Source of the DNA: Pollutimonas bauzanensis
GTDB lineage: Bacteria; Pseudomonadota; Gammaproteobacteria; Burkholderiales; Burkholderiaceae_B
Assembly (NCBI RefSeq): GCF_900129885.1
Contig: NZ_FQXE01000019.1
Coordinates: forward strand, 17,837-81,836
Direction of reading: 5' to 3'
DNA length: 64,000 nucleotides
Numbering within the stretch: position 1 is the stretch's first letter; each line of letters starts with the position of its first letter. The translations under genes were made by a program, and so were the position numbers. Below are positions 21,111 through 29,822 of the stretch, piece by piece. A model generated the notes under the pieces. It ran no database searches. It was not told where the DNA came from and saw only the letters and a list, made by a program, of their open reading frames with translations.

Positions 21111-22223
21111 CTACGCGGCCTGCGCGGATTTGCGGGGCGCTCTGACGCGCAGCTTGCGCCACATCATGTACATCATGAGCGCGGCGAATATGGCGTGCAC
21201 CAGCCATACCCCCAGCCCGAAGCCCAACAGGCCATTGCCTATCCAGCCGCGCGAAAGATTGATCAGGTTCATGTACAGCAGGCCCACCAGGCCCGCCATC
21301 AGGAGGTCGCCGGAACGGCCCAGGCGCGGGTTGACCGCGCCCAGCGGTATGGCCAGCAGGGCCAGGTTGAGCGCCGCCAGCGGCAAGGCTATGCGCCACA
21401 TGATCTGCGACCGGGCGTCGTCGGTATTGTCGGCGAATAATTGCATCGTCGGCCTGGCCTTGATTTGCCTTTCGGCCTGCTCGCGCACCGCGGCCACCGA
21501 ACTGGCATCGCTCTTGCTTTCCAGGCGAAAGCCATAGCGGTCGAAATCCACCAGGCGGAAATCGGACTTGCCAGGCTTGAGGTCATAGCGGTGGCCATGG
21601 CTGAGCACCAGGAAGCGGTCGCCATTGGGCTCGTTCTGGATGCGGGCGCTTTCCGCGGTAATCACGCTGAGCCATTCCGGGTCTATCACCCGCGCAATGA
21701 CATTGCCCATTTCCTCGTCCGGCTCGGTCGGCTCCTCGGCGAAGAACACCCGCGCGCCCTCCTCGGTCTCGATGAACTGGCCGGCCGTCACCTTGGACAG
21801 GTCGGAGCGCTGCTCGTAGCGCTGGCGGTACTCGCTGATCTGGCGGTAGGCCCAGGGCGAGGCCACCAGGGTGAGAATGGCGATCATCACCGCGACCGGC
21901 ACGGCGCAGCGCAGCACCGGCCCGATCCAGTCCTTGAGCGACAGGCCGCTGGCGAACCACACCACCATTTCCGATTCGCGAAAATTGCGCGTGATGGTCG
22001 TCAACACCGCAATGAATACCGAAACCGCCAGGATGACCGGCAGGGCCGTTATGCTGGAGAAGGTCGCCAGGCCGAAGACCACATCGGCCCCTATGGCGCC
22101 ATTGGCCGCCTCGCCCAGCAGCCGGACCAGCAGGACACTGAGCCAGACGACGAGCAAGGTCGAGAACACGACACCGGCGTGGCTCAGGATTTCGGAGACT
22201 ACAGAACGTTTGAATAGTGACAT
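21111..22223 (-). CDS. lptF: LPS export ABC transporter permease LptF
   Basis: Inner-membrane subunit of the LptB2FGC complex, which extracts lipopolysaccharide from the inner membrane and drives it along the Lpt bridge. 370 residues: N-terminal helices around 15-35, 55-80 and 100-120, a periplasmic beta-jellyroll domain (~130-265) and three C-terminal helices (~275-360). N-terminal LFKRSVVSEILSHAGVVFSTL and the ITRNFRESEMVVWFASGLSL coupling helix are typical of LptF. Divergent from pepA across 55 bp. lptG, usually next downstream, is absent: a convergent LysR gene lies there instead. Confidence 0.93.
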   Translation of the reverse strand: MSLFKRSVVSEILSHAGVVFSTLLVVWLSVLLVRLLGEAANGAIGADVVFGLATFSSITALPVILAVSVFIAVLTTITRNFRESEMVVWFASGLSLKDWIGPVLRCAVPVAVMIAILTLVASPWAYRQISEYRQRYEQRSDLSKVTAGQFIETEEGARVFFAEEPTEPDEEMGNVIARVIDPEWLSVITAESARIQNEPNGDRFLVLSHGHRYDLKPGKSDFRLVDFDRYGFRLESKSDASSVAAVREQAERQIKARPTMQLFADNTDDARSQIMWRIALPLAALNLALLAIPLGAVNPRLGRSGDLLMAGLVGLLYMNLINLSRGWIGNGLLGFGLGVWLVHAIFAALMMYMMWRKLRVRAPRKSAQAA

Positions 22224-22278
22224 GAGAGAATATGCGGGATAATCGTCAGCATCCTATGGACACTTTCGGGAAATTCGA

Positions 22279-23781
22279 ATGGAATTTAGCACACAGACTA
22301 CTGCTTCCTTGCATCAAATCAAAACCGCCGCTTTGGCGGTGGGCGTATTCGCTGACGGCATTCTTGGCCCGGCAGCCGACATTATCGACCATGCGAGCAA
22401 TGGCGCCTTGCGGGAAGTCCTTAAATCGGAGTTCAAGGCCAAGCCCAATACGCATCTGGTGCTCAGAAACCTGCCCGGCGTGGCGGCCGCCCGCGTCATT
22501 CTGGTCGGCCTGGGCAAACAGGGCAGTTATAACGCCGCCGCGCACGCGGGCGCCGAACTGGTGTTTGCCAACTGCTGCGTCGCCGCCAGCCTTGCGGAAG
22601 GCGTATCGACGCTCGCGGCGCTGGACTGCGGCAATTCTACGCTGCGCGCGCGCAGCCGCGCCACCGCCATGGCGGCCGGGCGCGCGATCTACCAATACAA
22701 CGCCACCCTGGGCAAGCAGGACCGCGAGGCGGCCCCCAAGCTCAGGAAAATCGCCGTGTGGACGCCCCGCACCCAGGCCACCGAAGCGCAGGCCGGCCTG
22801 CGCGAAGGCCAGGCCATCGCCAATGGCATGAATCTTACGCGCATGCTGGGGGATCTGCCGCCGAATATATGCACTCCTACTTACCTGGGCAATACGGCAA
22901 AGAAACTGGCCAAGGAATTCAAGAGCCTGAAGGCCGAAGTCCTGGACCGCAAGGAAATCGAAGCCCTGAAGATGGGTTCATTCCTGTCGGTGGCGCGGGG
23001 TTCCTATGAGCCGCCGGTTTTCATCGTCCTGAGGCACACGCCGGCGGGGCTCAAGCCGGCCGCCAAGAACCGCAAGGCGCCCATCGTCCTGGTCGGCAAG
23101 GGCATCACCTTTGACTCCGGCGGCATTTCCATCAAGCCGGCCGCCAATATGGATGAAATGAAATACGATATGTGCGGCGCGGGCAGCGTGCTGGGCACCC
23201 TGCGCGCCGTGGCCGAACTGGAGCTGGACCGCGAAGTCATAGGCCTGATTCCATCCTGCGAAAATCTGCCCAGCGGGCGCGCCAACAAGCCGGGCGACGT
23301 CGTCACCAGCATGTCGGGCCAGACCATAGAGATCCTCAATACCGACGCCGAAGGCCGCCTGGTGCTGTGCGACGCCCTGACCTACGCCGAACGCTTCAAA
23401 CCGGCCGCCGTCATCGACATCGCCACCCTCACCGGCGCCTGCGTCGTGGCACTGGGACACGTCAACACCGGCCTGTTCAGCAAGGACGACGCCCTGGCCG
23501 ACAGCCTGCTGCGGGCGGGCCGCGACACCAACGACAGCGCCTGGCGCATGCCGCTGGAAGACGCCTATCAGGAACAGCTGCGTTCGAACTTCGCCGACAT
23601 GGCGAATATCGGCGGCCCGCCGGCGGGCTCGGTCACGGCGGCCTGCTTCCTGTCGCGCTTTGCCGGCAGCTATCCATGGGCCCACCTGGACATAGCCGGC
23701 ACGGCGTGGCGCAGCGGCAAGGAAAAAGGCGCATCGGGCCGGCCGGTGCCATTATTGGTGCAGTATCTGCTGCAAGCGTGA
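22279..23781 (+). CDS. pepA: Leucyl aminopeptidase (M17)
   Basis: Cytosolic hexameric zinc/manganese aminopeptidase of 500 residues; in E. coli PepA also binds DNA in Xer recombination and carAB control. The metal-binding signatures are present: VGKGITFDSGGISIKP (Lys and Asp), KYDMCGAGSVLG (Asp), and the family signature NTDAEGRL with the catalytic arginine. Only a weak purine stretch (CGGGAAA) precedes the ATG. The stop overlaps the holC start (TGATG), so both are made together; pepA-holC is a common pair. Confidence 0.97.
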   Translation: MEFSTQTTASLHQIKTAALAVGVFADGILGPAADIIDHASNGALREVLKSEFKAKPNTHLVLRNLPGVAAARVILVGLGKQGSYNAAAHAGAELVFANCCVAASLAEGVSTLAALDCGNSTLRARSRATAMAAGRAIYQYNATLGKQDREAAPKLRKIAVWTPRTQATEAQAGLREGQAIANGMNLTRMLGDLPPNICTPTYLGNTAKKLAKEFKSLKAEVLDRKEIEALKMGSFLSVARGSYEPPVFIVLRHTPAGLKPAAKNRKAPIVLVGKGITFDSGGISIKPAANMDEMKYDMCGAGSVLGTLRAVAELELDREVIGLIPSCENLPSGRANKPGDVVTSMSGQTIEILNTDAEGRLVLCDALTYAERFKPAAVIDIATLTGACVVALGHVNTGLFSKDDALADSLLRAGRDTNDSAWRMPLEDAYQEQLRSNFADMANIGGPPAGSVTAACFLSRFAGSYPWAHLDIAGTAWRSGKEKGASGRPVPLLVQYLLQA

Positions 23782-24224
23782 TGGCCCGTATCGATTTCGC
23801 TTTCGGCGCGCCGGACCGCCTGCGCATGGCTTGCGAAGTCATACGCAAACATTACCTCGCCGGGCGCGGACTGGTGGTCTATACTCAGGACAAGCAGAAG
23901 CTGGCGCGCTTCGACCGGCTGCTGTGGGGCTTCGACGCCACCGCGTTCATACCCCATGTCCTGGCGGACGACCCGCTGGCCGGGCAAACCGCGGTGCTGC
24001 TCACCGCGGCGGACCCCATCCCGCCGGCCCCCAAAGATGGGGGGCTGGAGCCCTGGCTGGTCAATCTCGACCTGAATTGCGCCCCGGGCGCGGAAAGGTT
24101 CGAACGGGTTCTTGAAATTGTCAGCAACCACGACGACGACAAGCAGGCGGCGCGCGAACGCTGGCGCCAGTACAAAGAGGGGGGCCACAGCCTGCACGCC
24201 CATGATGTCTCCGGCAGGGCCTGA
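23781..24224 (+). CDS. holC: DNA polymerase III subunit chi
   Basis: A 147-residue small clamp-loader-associated subunit that links the polymerase III holoenzyme to single-strand binding protein. It starts MARIDFAFGAPDRLRMACEV and has the family's YTQDKQKLARFDRLLWGFD and FIPHVLADDPLA (the chi H-x-W/D-x-P-type segment), ending ARERWRQYKEGG. One-base overlap with the pepA stop codon (TGATG) fixes the start and indicates coupled translation. Confidence 0.92.
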   Translation: MARIDFAFGAPDRLRMACEVIRKHYLAGRGLVVYTQDKQKLARFDRLLWGFDATAFIPHVLADDPLAGQTAVLLTAADPIPPAPKDGGLEPWLVNLDLNCAPGAERFERVLEIVSNHDDDKQAARERWRQYKEGGHSLHAHDVSGRA

Positions 24225-24338
24225 TGCAAGCTCCCCCAAACAGCCGCTTGCAAATTCAGCTGATTGTAAGTTAATCTAAGCCTTACCATGAAAGGGCGCA
24301 TGCCCTCCAGGCAAGGCATACACACTAAAGGATTTACC

Positions 24339-25046
24339 ATGAGCGATTTCCGTCAACCCACTTTACCTGACCGCGGCTATGCCACGGCCGCGTCCGAGGT
24401 CGTGCGCAACCGCGTCATGCGCAATACCTACTGGTTGCTAGCCCTGTCGCTGGTGCCTACGGTGCTGGGCGCGCTGGTCGGCCTGAACACCGGCATCAAC
24501 CGGGTCATGGGCGCGAGCCCCGGCACCAGCGCCATCGTCTTCCTGATAGGCGCTTTCGGGCTCATGTACCTGATAGAACGCAACAAGAACACCTCGCTGG
24601 GCGTCGGCCTGCTGCTGGCCTTCACCTTCTTCATGGGCATCATGCTGTCGCGCCTGCTGGGCCACGTGCTGGGCCTGGGCAACGGCTCGCAGCTCATCAT
24701 GCTGGCTTTCGGCGGCACCGCGGCGGTGTTCGGCACCATGGCCACCATCGCCACCACCACCAAGCGCGATTTCTCGAATCTGCAGAAATTCCTGTTGATC
24801 GGCGTGGTCATCCTGATCGTGGCGTCGATCGCCAATATCTTCCTGCAGTTGCCGGCCCTGATGCTGACCATCTCGGTGATGGCCATCGCGATCTTCTCGG
24901 CCTTGCTGCTGGTGGACCTGCAGCGCGTCATCAATGGCGGCGAGACCAACTACGTATCGGCCACCCTGGCCATTTACCTGGACGTCTACAATATTTTCGC
25001 CAATCTGCTGATGCTGCTGGGCATCTTCGGCGGCAACCGCGAATAA
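24339..25046 (+). CDS. BAX inhibitor-1/YccA family membrane protein
   Basis: A 235-residue seven-helix inner-membrane protein of the Bax inhibitor-1 family (YbhL/YccA relatives), which includes calcium-leak channels; bacterial YccA modulates FtsH. Seen are the N-terminal tail with NRVMRNTYWLLALSL, six or seven closely spaced hydrophobic helices, and the C-terminal DVYNIFANLLMLLGIFGG typical of the family. Start ATG 24339 is chosen because AAAGGA lies seven bases before it; the frame is open further upstream without a ribosome site. A good terminator follows at 25081-25114. Confidence 0.92.
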   Translation: MSDFRQPTLPDRGYATAASEVVRNRVMRNTYWLLALSLVPTVLGALVGLNTGINRVMGASPGTSAIVFLIGAFGLMYLIERNKNTSLGVGLLLAFTFFMGIMLSRLLGHVLGLGNGSQLIMLAFGGTAAVFGTMATIATTTKRDFSNLQKFLLIGVVILIVASIANIFLQLPALMLTISVMAIAIFSALLLVDLQRVINGGETNYVSATLAIYLDVYNIFANLLMLLGIFGGNRE

Positions 25047-25080
25047 GCCGGCCGCCCGCGCCTGGCGGCGCGGCGCGGGA

Positions 25081-25114
25081 CCCGGCCGGGCTCACGCCCG
25101 GGCCGGGTTTTTTT
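25081..25114 (+). terminator. Intrinsic terminator after the BI-1-family gene
   Basis: CCCGGCCGGGC (25081-25091) pairs with GCCCGGGCCGGG (25096-25107), allowing one bulged G, and is followed by seven T (25108-25114). It overlaps the 3' end of the convergent rarD-like gene. Confidence 0.85.
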
Positions 25115-26000
25115 CATTCCGGCCGTCCTTGCGCCACTCAAGCAGCCCCTCGCCCGCCATCAGCAGAATCGCCATCCATATCGGGATATAAGTGAACCAG
25201 GCGAGCGCCGGCATGCTTTCGTCCAGGAAAAGAAGCGCCACCCAGAATAAAAGCACGGGCTCGACGTAGCCGAGTATGCCGAAAAGCCCGAGGGGCAGCA
25301 TGCGGCTGGCTGAAATATAGGAAATGAGCGCGACCGAGCTGATCAGGCCCAGCAAAGGAACCAGCCCGAACAGGGCCGGGTGGCGCATGAACTGTTGCGG
25401 CACGCTCATGTCCTGGCCGTGCAGCAAGAGCAGGGCAAGCGGCAGCATGAAGCACATGTCGAACCAGAGGGTCGCAAGAGTGCCCATGCGCAGCATGCGG
25501 CGCAACATGAAATAAGGCGGATAGCCCAGCATCACCAGCGCGGTCACCCAGGAAAATGAATCGGCGCGCCATACTTCATGCGCCACGCCGGCGGCGGCGA
25601 TCAGCACCGCCAGGGTCTGCGCGCGGGTCAGGCGCTCATGGTAGAAAACGCGGCCGACCACCACCATGACCAGCGGCAGCAGAAAATAGCCCAGAGACAC
25701 ATCGAGCGCCCGCTGATGCAGGGGCGCCCATACGAATACCAGCAATTGCGCCCCGATCAAGCCGGCGCTGAGCGGCAAGAGCAGCCACAGCCTGGGCTCG
25801 CGGCGCAAACGGCCCGCGGTAAGGCGGATCTCGCCCCAGCCCCGCGCCCGCGAAATCAGCAGCGCCAGGGCCGGCAGGCCGAGCACTATGCGCCAGGCGA
25901 AAATCGCCGCGCCGCTAAGGGGATGCAAGACCGTGGTGTAGTAGTAAAGCGCGGCGAACAGAACGGACGAGAAGACCGAAAGCGCTATGCCCTGCTTCAT
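25092..26000 (-). CDS. rarD: EamA-family transporter RarD
   Basis: A ten-helix DMT-superfamily permease of 302 residues; RarD family members have no settled substrate. The RarD pattern shows in KQGIALSVFSSVLFAALYYY at the start, the mid-segment FSWVTALVMLGYPPYFMLRR, and GLFGILGYVEPVLLFWVALL near the end. ATG 26000 is chosen because it overlaps the stop of the PIN-domain gene by four bases (ATGA); ATG 26009 lies within that gene. The 3' end carries the convergent terminator of the BI-1 gene. Confidence 0.85.
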   Translation of the reverse strand: MKQGIALSVFSSVLFAALYYYTTVLHPLSGAAIFAWRIVLGLPALALLISRARGWGEIRLTAGRLRREPRLWLLLPLSAGLIGAQLLVFVWAPLHQRALDVSLGYFLLPLVMVVVGRVFYHERLTRAQTLAVLIAAAGVAHEVWRADSFSWVTALVMLGYPPYFMLRRMLRMGTLATLWFDMCFMLPLALLLLHGQDMSVPQQFMRHPALFGLVPLLGLISSVALISYISASRMLPLGLFGILGYVEPVLLFWVALLFLDESMPALAWFTYIPIWMAILLMAGEGLLEWRKDGRNEKNPARA

Positions 26001-26587
26001 GGGCGGCACGGGTAAAGCCTGTTCAGGCGGAACAGGCGCTCGCGCTTGAGGATGACGTCGAGGGCCTCCAGTTCCTTGCCGGGCGCGCGCGCATAGTCCG
26101 GGATTTCGTCAAAGACGCTCGCCGCCAGCAAGGGGTATTGCCGCCAGCAGCACACCAGCAGCTCATCCGGATCGAATAGCGCCAGCCCGTAGCCGCGCAG
26201 CTCGGTGCGATTGAAGTCCTTGATGTTGCGCGTGACGATGCCGGCGCTGACGCCCGCGCTGCCGCGGGCCTTGGCCGCCCGGGCGGCGGCGATCACGTGC
26301 CAGTCTTTCGGGTCGCTGCGGCGCAGGCCGGCCTTGAAGGCGCCGATGTCGCCCTGGTCGGCCTCGGGAAAATCGGCCTGCAGCGCCAGCCATTGCGCCT
26401 CGATGTCGCCGGCGGGCACGCCCCACAGGCGCGCCGCATTGCGCCGCCACTCGTCTCCGATCACGCCGCTCCAGGCCGGCTGGAAGCAGGCATGCCCGGC
26501 CAGGCGCAGCAGCAAGCGGCGCAGGACATTCGAAATCAGCACGCAGGTGTCGATGACCAGCACTTGAGGAAGAACGGGGTTTTCCAT
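25997..26587 (-). CDS. PIN-domain protein (putative RNase)
   Basis: A 196-residue protein whose N-terminal ~140 residues look like a PIN domain: LVIDTCVLISNVLRRLL gives the first acidic residue (Asp14), and further acidic positions follow in the DPKDWHVIAAA and IVTRNIKDFNRTELRGYGL segments, the latter the usual final motif (TRNxxDF). PIN domains are Mg-dependent RNases, often VapC toxins, but no antitoxin gene is adjacent: six bases upstream is recO, and rarD overlaps downstream. The extra ~50 C-terminal residues are not typical of short VapC proteins. Confidence 0.8.
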   Translation of the reverse strand: MENPVLPQVLVIDTCVLISNVLRRLLLRLAGHACFQPAWSGVIGDEWRRNAARLWGVPAGDIEAQWLALQADFPEADQGDIGAFKAGLRRSDPKDWHVIAAARAAKARGSAGVSAGIVTRNIKDFNRTELRGYGLALFDPDELLVCCWRQYPLLAASVFDEIPDYARAPGKELEALDVILKRERLFRLNRLYPCRP

Positions 26588-26593
26588 GTCAGT

Positions 26594-27271
26594 TCAATAG
26601 CGCTGCAATTCCATCAATACCTTGCGGGTCAGCAAGGGGCGGCCCAATTGTTCATTGAGCCTTTCCCGCAGCGACAGGCGCAAGCCGGGTTCGAGCCTGG
26701 GGTCGGCGAAATCGGGCGGGTCCTCTTCCAGGCCATAGCCGGTTTCGTTGAGCAGCACCCATTCGAAGCGCCGCAAGGCGCTGGCGGCCGACCCCGGAGT
26801 CAGACCGCCGGCGCCTTGCGGCGCCTGGACGGGCGCCGCCGCGCCCTCTGCGCCCGCGGCGGCATCCTCCGGCCTGCCCCCGGGAAAGGCGACGGCCAAC
26901 TGCCGCAAGGCGGCATCGTAGGCGTCGTAAAGCACGGGGTGCGGATCTTCGCGCGGCAATAAGCGCAGCAACAATTCGTTCATGTACCAGGCCGACATGA
27001 GCGCCCGGCCATGCAGCGGCCGGATACCGGCGCATTCAGCGCGCGTCAGAGTCTTGACTTCGCCCGCCCCGCTCCAGGCCAGCCCCAGGGGCTGGAAGGC
27101 GGTAAGCACCGGGCGCAAGGCCGAATAGGGGCGCTTGGCCCCCTTGGCCACCAGGGCCACGTTACCGTAGGGCCGTGTGAACACCTGGATGATCAGCGAG
27201 GTTTCCCGCCAGGCGGCCGAATGCAACAGATAGCCGACCGCATCCTGAACGCGTTGCGTCCGTCTACTCAT
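26594..27271 (-). CDS. recO: DNA repair protein RecO
   Basis: Recombination mediator that with RecR loads RecA onto SSB-coated gaps. 225 residues: N-terminal OB fold (RVQDAVGYLLHSAAWRETSLIIQVFTR spans the region; VALVAKGAKRPYSALRPVL follows) and an alpha-helical C-terminal part (AWYMNELLLRLL, LRRFEWVLLNETGYG). No Cys-x2-Cys zinc module is visible, as in other proteobacterial RecO proteins. A Gly/Ala/Pro-rich insert sits near residues 130-160. The start overlaps the end of era by eight bases, consistent with the conserved era-recO coupling. pdxJ, often next, is not here. Confidence 0.93.
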   Translation of the reverse strand: MSRRTQRVQDAVGYLLHSAAWRETSLIIQVFTRPYGNVALVAKGAKRPYSALRPVLTAFQPLGLAWSGAGEVKTLTRAECAGIRPLHGRALMSAWYMNELLLRLLPREDPHPVLYDAYDAALRQLAVAFPGGRPEDAAAGAEGAAAPVQAPQGAGGLTPGSAASALRRFEWVLLNETGYGLEEDPPDFADPRLEPGLRLSLRERLNEQLGRPLLTRKVLMELQRY

Positions 27272-28154
27272 ATCCTAATTCGCGCAGGGTGCTCTCGCGG
27301 TCGGACCACCCCTTGCGGACCTTGATGTAGACCTCCAGGTGCACGGTCTTGTCCAGCAGCTTCACCATGTCCTGGCGCGCTTCGGTCGCCATGCGCTTCA
27401 TGTGCGCGCCGCCGGCGCCCAGCAGGATGGGGCGGTGGGTGTCGCGCTCGACCACGATGCAGGCGGCCACACGGACACCGGCATCGTTCTCTTCCCATTC
27501 CTCGATGACGACCGTGCAGCCGTAAGGAAGCTCATCGCCCACCAGGCGGAAAATCTTCTCGCGTATCAGTTCGGCGACGATGAAGCGCATGGGGCGGTCG
27601 GTAAGGGTATCGGCCTCGAACATGGGCTCGCCCTCGGGCAGGCGCTCGGTGATCTCGGCAAGCAGGTTGTCCAGCTGCACTCCGCGCAGGGCGCTGACCG
27701 GCACCACGGCGGAATACGGATGCTGGGCCATGATCTTGTTGACGTAGGAAAACATTTCGTTCTTGCTTTTCAGCGCGTCGATCTTGTTGACCACCAGTAT
27801 GGTCTTTTGCCCGGATTTGGGCAGCAAAGGCAATAGCTGCGCATCGCCCGACGACCACTTGCCCGCCTCGACCACATGGACGATCACATCGACATCGGCC
27901 AGCGCCTGGGTCACCACGCGATTCATCATGCGGTTCATGGTGCCGCCATGGCGGGTCTGGAAGCCCGGGGTGTCGACGAACACGAACTGCTCGTGTTCGC
28001 GCGTCAGCACGCCGTTTATGCGGTGGCGCGTGGTCTGCGCCTTGCGCGAGACAATCGAGATCTTGCTGCCTATCAGGGCATTGGCGAGCGTGGACTTGCC
28101 GACATTGGGGCGGCCTACGATAGCCACGAAACCGCAACGGAAGGGATGGGTCAT
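27264..28154 (-). CDS. era: GTPase Era
   Basis: Essential GTPase for 30S ribosome assembly that binds the 3' end of 16S rRNA. 296 residues with the G motifs in order: GRPNVGKST (G1, residues 14-22), DTPGF (G3), NKID (G4), and a C-terminal KH RNA-binding domain ([18 protein letters not shown]). Starts by overlapping the rnc stop by four bases and overlaps recO at its end by eight bases: the classical lepA-lepB-rnc-era-recO unit. Confidence 0.97.
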   Translation of the reverse strand: MTHPFRCGFVAIVGRPNVGKSTLANALIGSKISIVSRKAQTTRHRINGVLTREHEQFVFVDTPGFQTRHGGTMNRMMNRVVTQALADVDVIVHVVEAGKWSSGDAQLLPLLPKSGQKTILVVNKIDALKSKNEMFSYVNKIMAQHPYSAVVPVSALRGVQLDNLLAEITERLPEGEPMFEADTLTDRPMRFIVAELIREKIFRLVGDELPYGCTVVIEEWEENDAGVRVAACIVVERDTHRPILLGAGGAHMKRMATEARQDMVKLLDKTVHLEVYIKVRKGWSDRESTLRELGYE

Positions 28155-28909
28155 TTGTTCTCCTGGGACACTGCCACAGGCAATGACAACTGTGTTGATT
28201 TACGGGCGCGCGCCGTGCGCGACCCCTTGGCCGGGGTCAGGGCATATATGGCCGCGATGGCAAGCTCGGCGGCGGACTGCTCGGCCGCGCGGCGGCTGGC
28301 GCCCGGCGCGCTGACCCTGATTTCCAGCTTGGGAATCTGGCACTCGACTTCGAACAGCTGGTTGTGCGCCGCGCCATGCGTGGCCACCACCGTGTAGGCG
28401 GGCAAATCCAGTTTGCGCGCCTGCAATAATTCCTGGAGCAGGGTTTTGGGGTCCTTGCCCAGGGTTTTGGGGTCCACATGGACCAATATGGCCTCGTACT
28501 GGCGGGCGATCACCTTCTGCGCCGCGTCGAAGCCGCCGTCCAGAAAGACCGCGCCCAGGACCGCTTCTAGAGCGTCCGCCAGAATGGACGGACGCCGGAA
28601 GCCGCCGCTTTTGAGCTCGCCCTCGCCCAACCTGAGATATTGCGACAGCGTCAGCCTGCTCGCGATATCGGCCAGCGACGACTGCTTGACCAGATTGGCG
28701 CGCAGGCGCGACAGATCGCCTTCGTCTATCCTGGGGAAGCGCTTGAACAGCAAGGCGGCCACCACGAAATTGAGCACCGAATCACCCAGGAACTCCAGGC
28801 GCTCGTTGTGATGAGCGCTGTGGCTGCGATGCGTAAGCGCCTGATCCAGCAGGGTCGCATCGACGAAGTGGTAATCCAGAGCCTGTTCCAGGGTAGCGAC
28901 ACTTGCCAT
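28151..28909 (-). CDS. rnc: Ribonuclease III
   Basis: Double-stranded RNA endonuclease for rRNA and mRNA processing; 252 residues. The signature [17 protein letters not shown] carries the catalytic acidic residues, a second acidic cluster lies in [16 protein letters not shown], and a dsRNA-binding domain follows (KTLLQELLQ onwards, ending [13 protein letters not shown]). The ATG overlaps the lepB stop by one base (TGATG), which fixes the start. A basic tail of ~25 residues follows the dsRBD. An internal 16-bp direct repeat (28439-28454 and 28460-28475) encodes the DPKTL-x2-DPKTL stretch before the dsRBD. Confidence 0.96.
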   Translation of the reverse strand: MASVATLEQALDYHFVDATLLDQALTHRSHSAHHNERLEFLGDSVLNFVVAALLFKRFPRIDEGDLSRLRANLVKQSSLADIASRLTLSQYLRLGEGELKSGGFRRPSILADALEAVLGAVFLDGGFDAAQKVIARQYEAILVHVDPKTLGKDPKTLLQELLQARKLDLPAYTVVATHGAAHNQLFEVECQIPKLEIRVSAPGASRRAAEQSAAELAIAAIYALTPAKGSRTARARKSTQLSLPVAVSQENK

Positions 28910-29805
28910 CAGTGAAACCGGCCTATGCGGCTGGGCTCGTTGAAATTCATCCAGATGAAGAAGGCGCGGCCGACGATGTATTGGTCGGGCACGAACCCCC
29001 AGTAGCGGCTGTCCAGGCTGTTGTCGCGATTGTCGCCCATCATGAAGTAGTGGCCGGCGGGCACCGTGCAGCGCACGCCGTTGCCCAGGTATTCGCAATT
29101 GCTCCGGAACGGATAGTCGGAAATCGCCATATAGTCTTGCCCCGCCTGCTTGTTGAGCAGGATATTGTGCTGGACCGGCCCGAGCTGCTCAGTATAGCGC
29201 CCCACATAGGCCGAGCGGTCCGGCTCGAAAAAGTCGCCATCGCGCACATGGGAGACTTCCTGGCCGTTGATGGACAATACCTTGTTCTGGTACAGGACCA
29301 CGTCCCCCGGCAGGCCCACGACGCGCTTGATATAGTCTACGCTGGGGTCGACGGGATAGCGGAAAACCATGACGTCGCCGCGGCTCGGGGCGCCGATATC
29401 GATCACTTTCTTGTCGATGACGGGCAGACGCACGCCATACTGGAATTTGTTCACCAGGATCAGGTCGCCGTCCTGCAGCGTCGGCAGCATGGAGCCCGAA
29501 GGAATGCGGAAGGGTTCCACCACGAAGGCGCGCAAGGCGAACACGAACAGGATGACGGGAAAAAAGCTGACGCAGTATTCCACCCACCACGGGGCGCGAT
29601 TGGCCTTGTCGTAGGCTTCCTGGCGGATGCGCGCGGCTTCGTCGCGCTCCAGCCCCGCCACGGCGGGCGCCGTGGCCGCCATGGCCGCCACCGCCCCGGC
29701 GCGCCGCCGCGCGCGCAGAAGAAAAAAGTCCAGGCACCAGACGAATCCGGTCAAAACCAGCAGCAAAAACAAGACCAGTGCAAAATCCCAGCTCATACCA
29801 GACAT
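28909..29805 (-). CDS. lepB: Signal peptidase I
   Basis: Inner-membrane serine protease that removes signal peptides from exported proteins. 298 residues: a first TM helix (~8-30), a cytoplasmic loop, a second helix (~78-95), then the periplasmic catalytic domain with Ser105 in [11 protein letters not shown] and the general-base Lys160 in [11 protein letters not shown], plus the [14 protein letters not shown] box. An ATG three codons in (29796) is an alternative start. Lies 17 bp after lepA and overlaps rnc by one base. Confidence 0.97.
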   Translation of the reverse strand: MSGMSWDFALVLFLLLVLTGFVWCLDFFLLRARRRAGAVAAMAATAPAVAGLERDEAARIRQEAYDKANRAPWWVEYCVSFFPVILFVFALRAFVVEPFRIPSGSMLPTLQDGDLILVNKFQYGVRLPVIDKKVIDIGAPSRGDVMVFRYPVDPSVDYIKRVVGLPGDVVLYQNKVLSINGQEVSHVRDGDFFEPDRSAYVGRYTEQLGPVQHNILLNKQAGQDYMAISDYPFRSNCEYLGNGVRCTVPAGHYFMMGDNRDNSLDSRYWGFVPDQYIVGRAFFIWMNFNEPSRIGRFH

Positions 29806-29822
29806 ATCCTGTTGTTTTTCAT

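Noticed and set aside
25997..26587. Complete VapBC toxin-antitoxin module
   Set aside because: Only the PIN protein is present; no small antitoxin gene fits in the six-base gap to recO or in the overlap with rarD.
28439..28475. 16-bp direct repeat inside rnc as a mobile-element scar
   Set aside because: It encodes two DPKTL motifs in frame at a position where RNase III proteins normally have similar sequence, so it needs no insertion.
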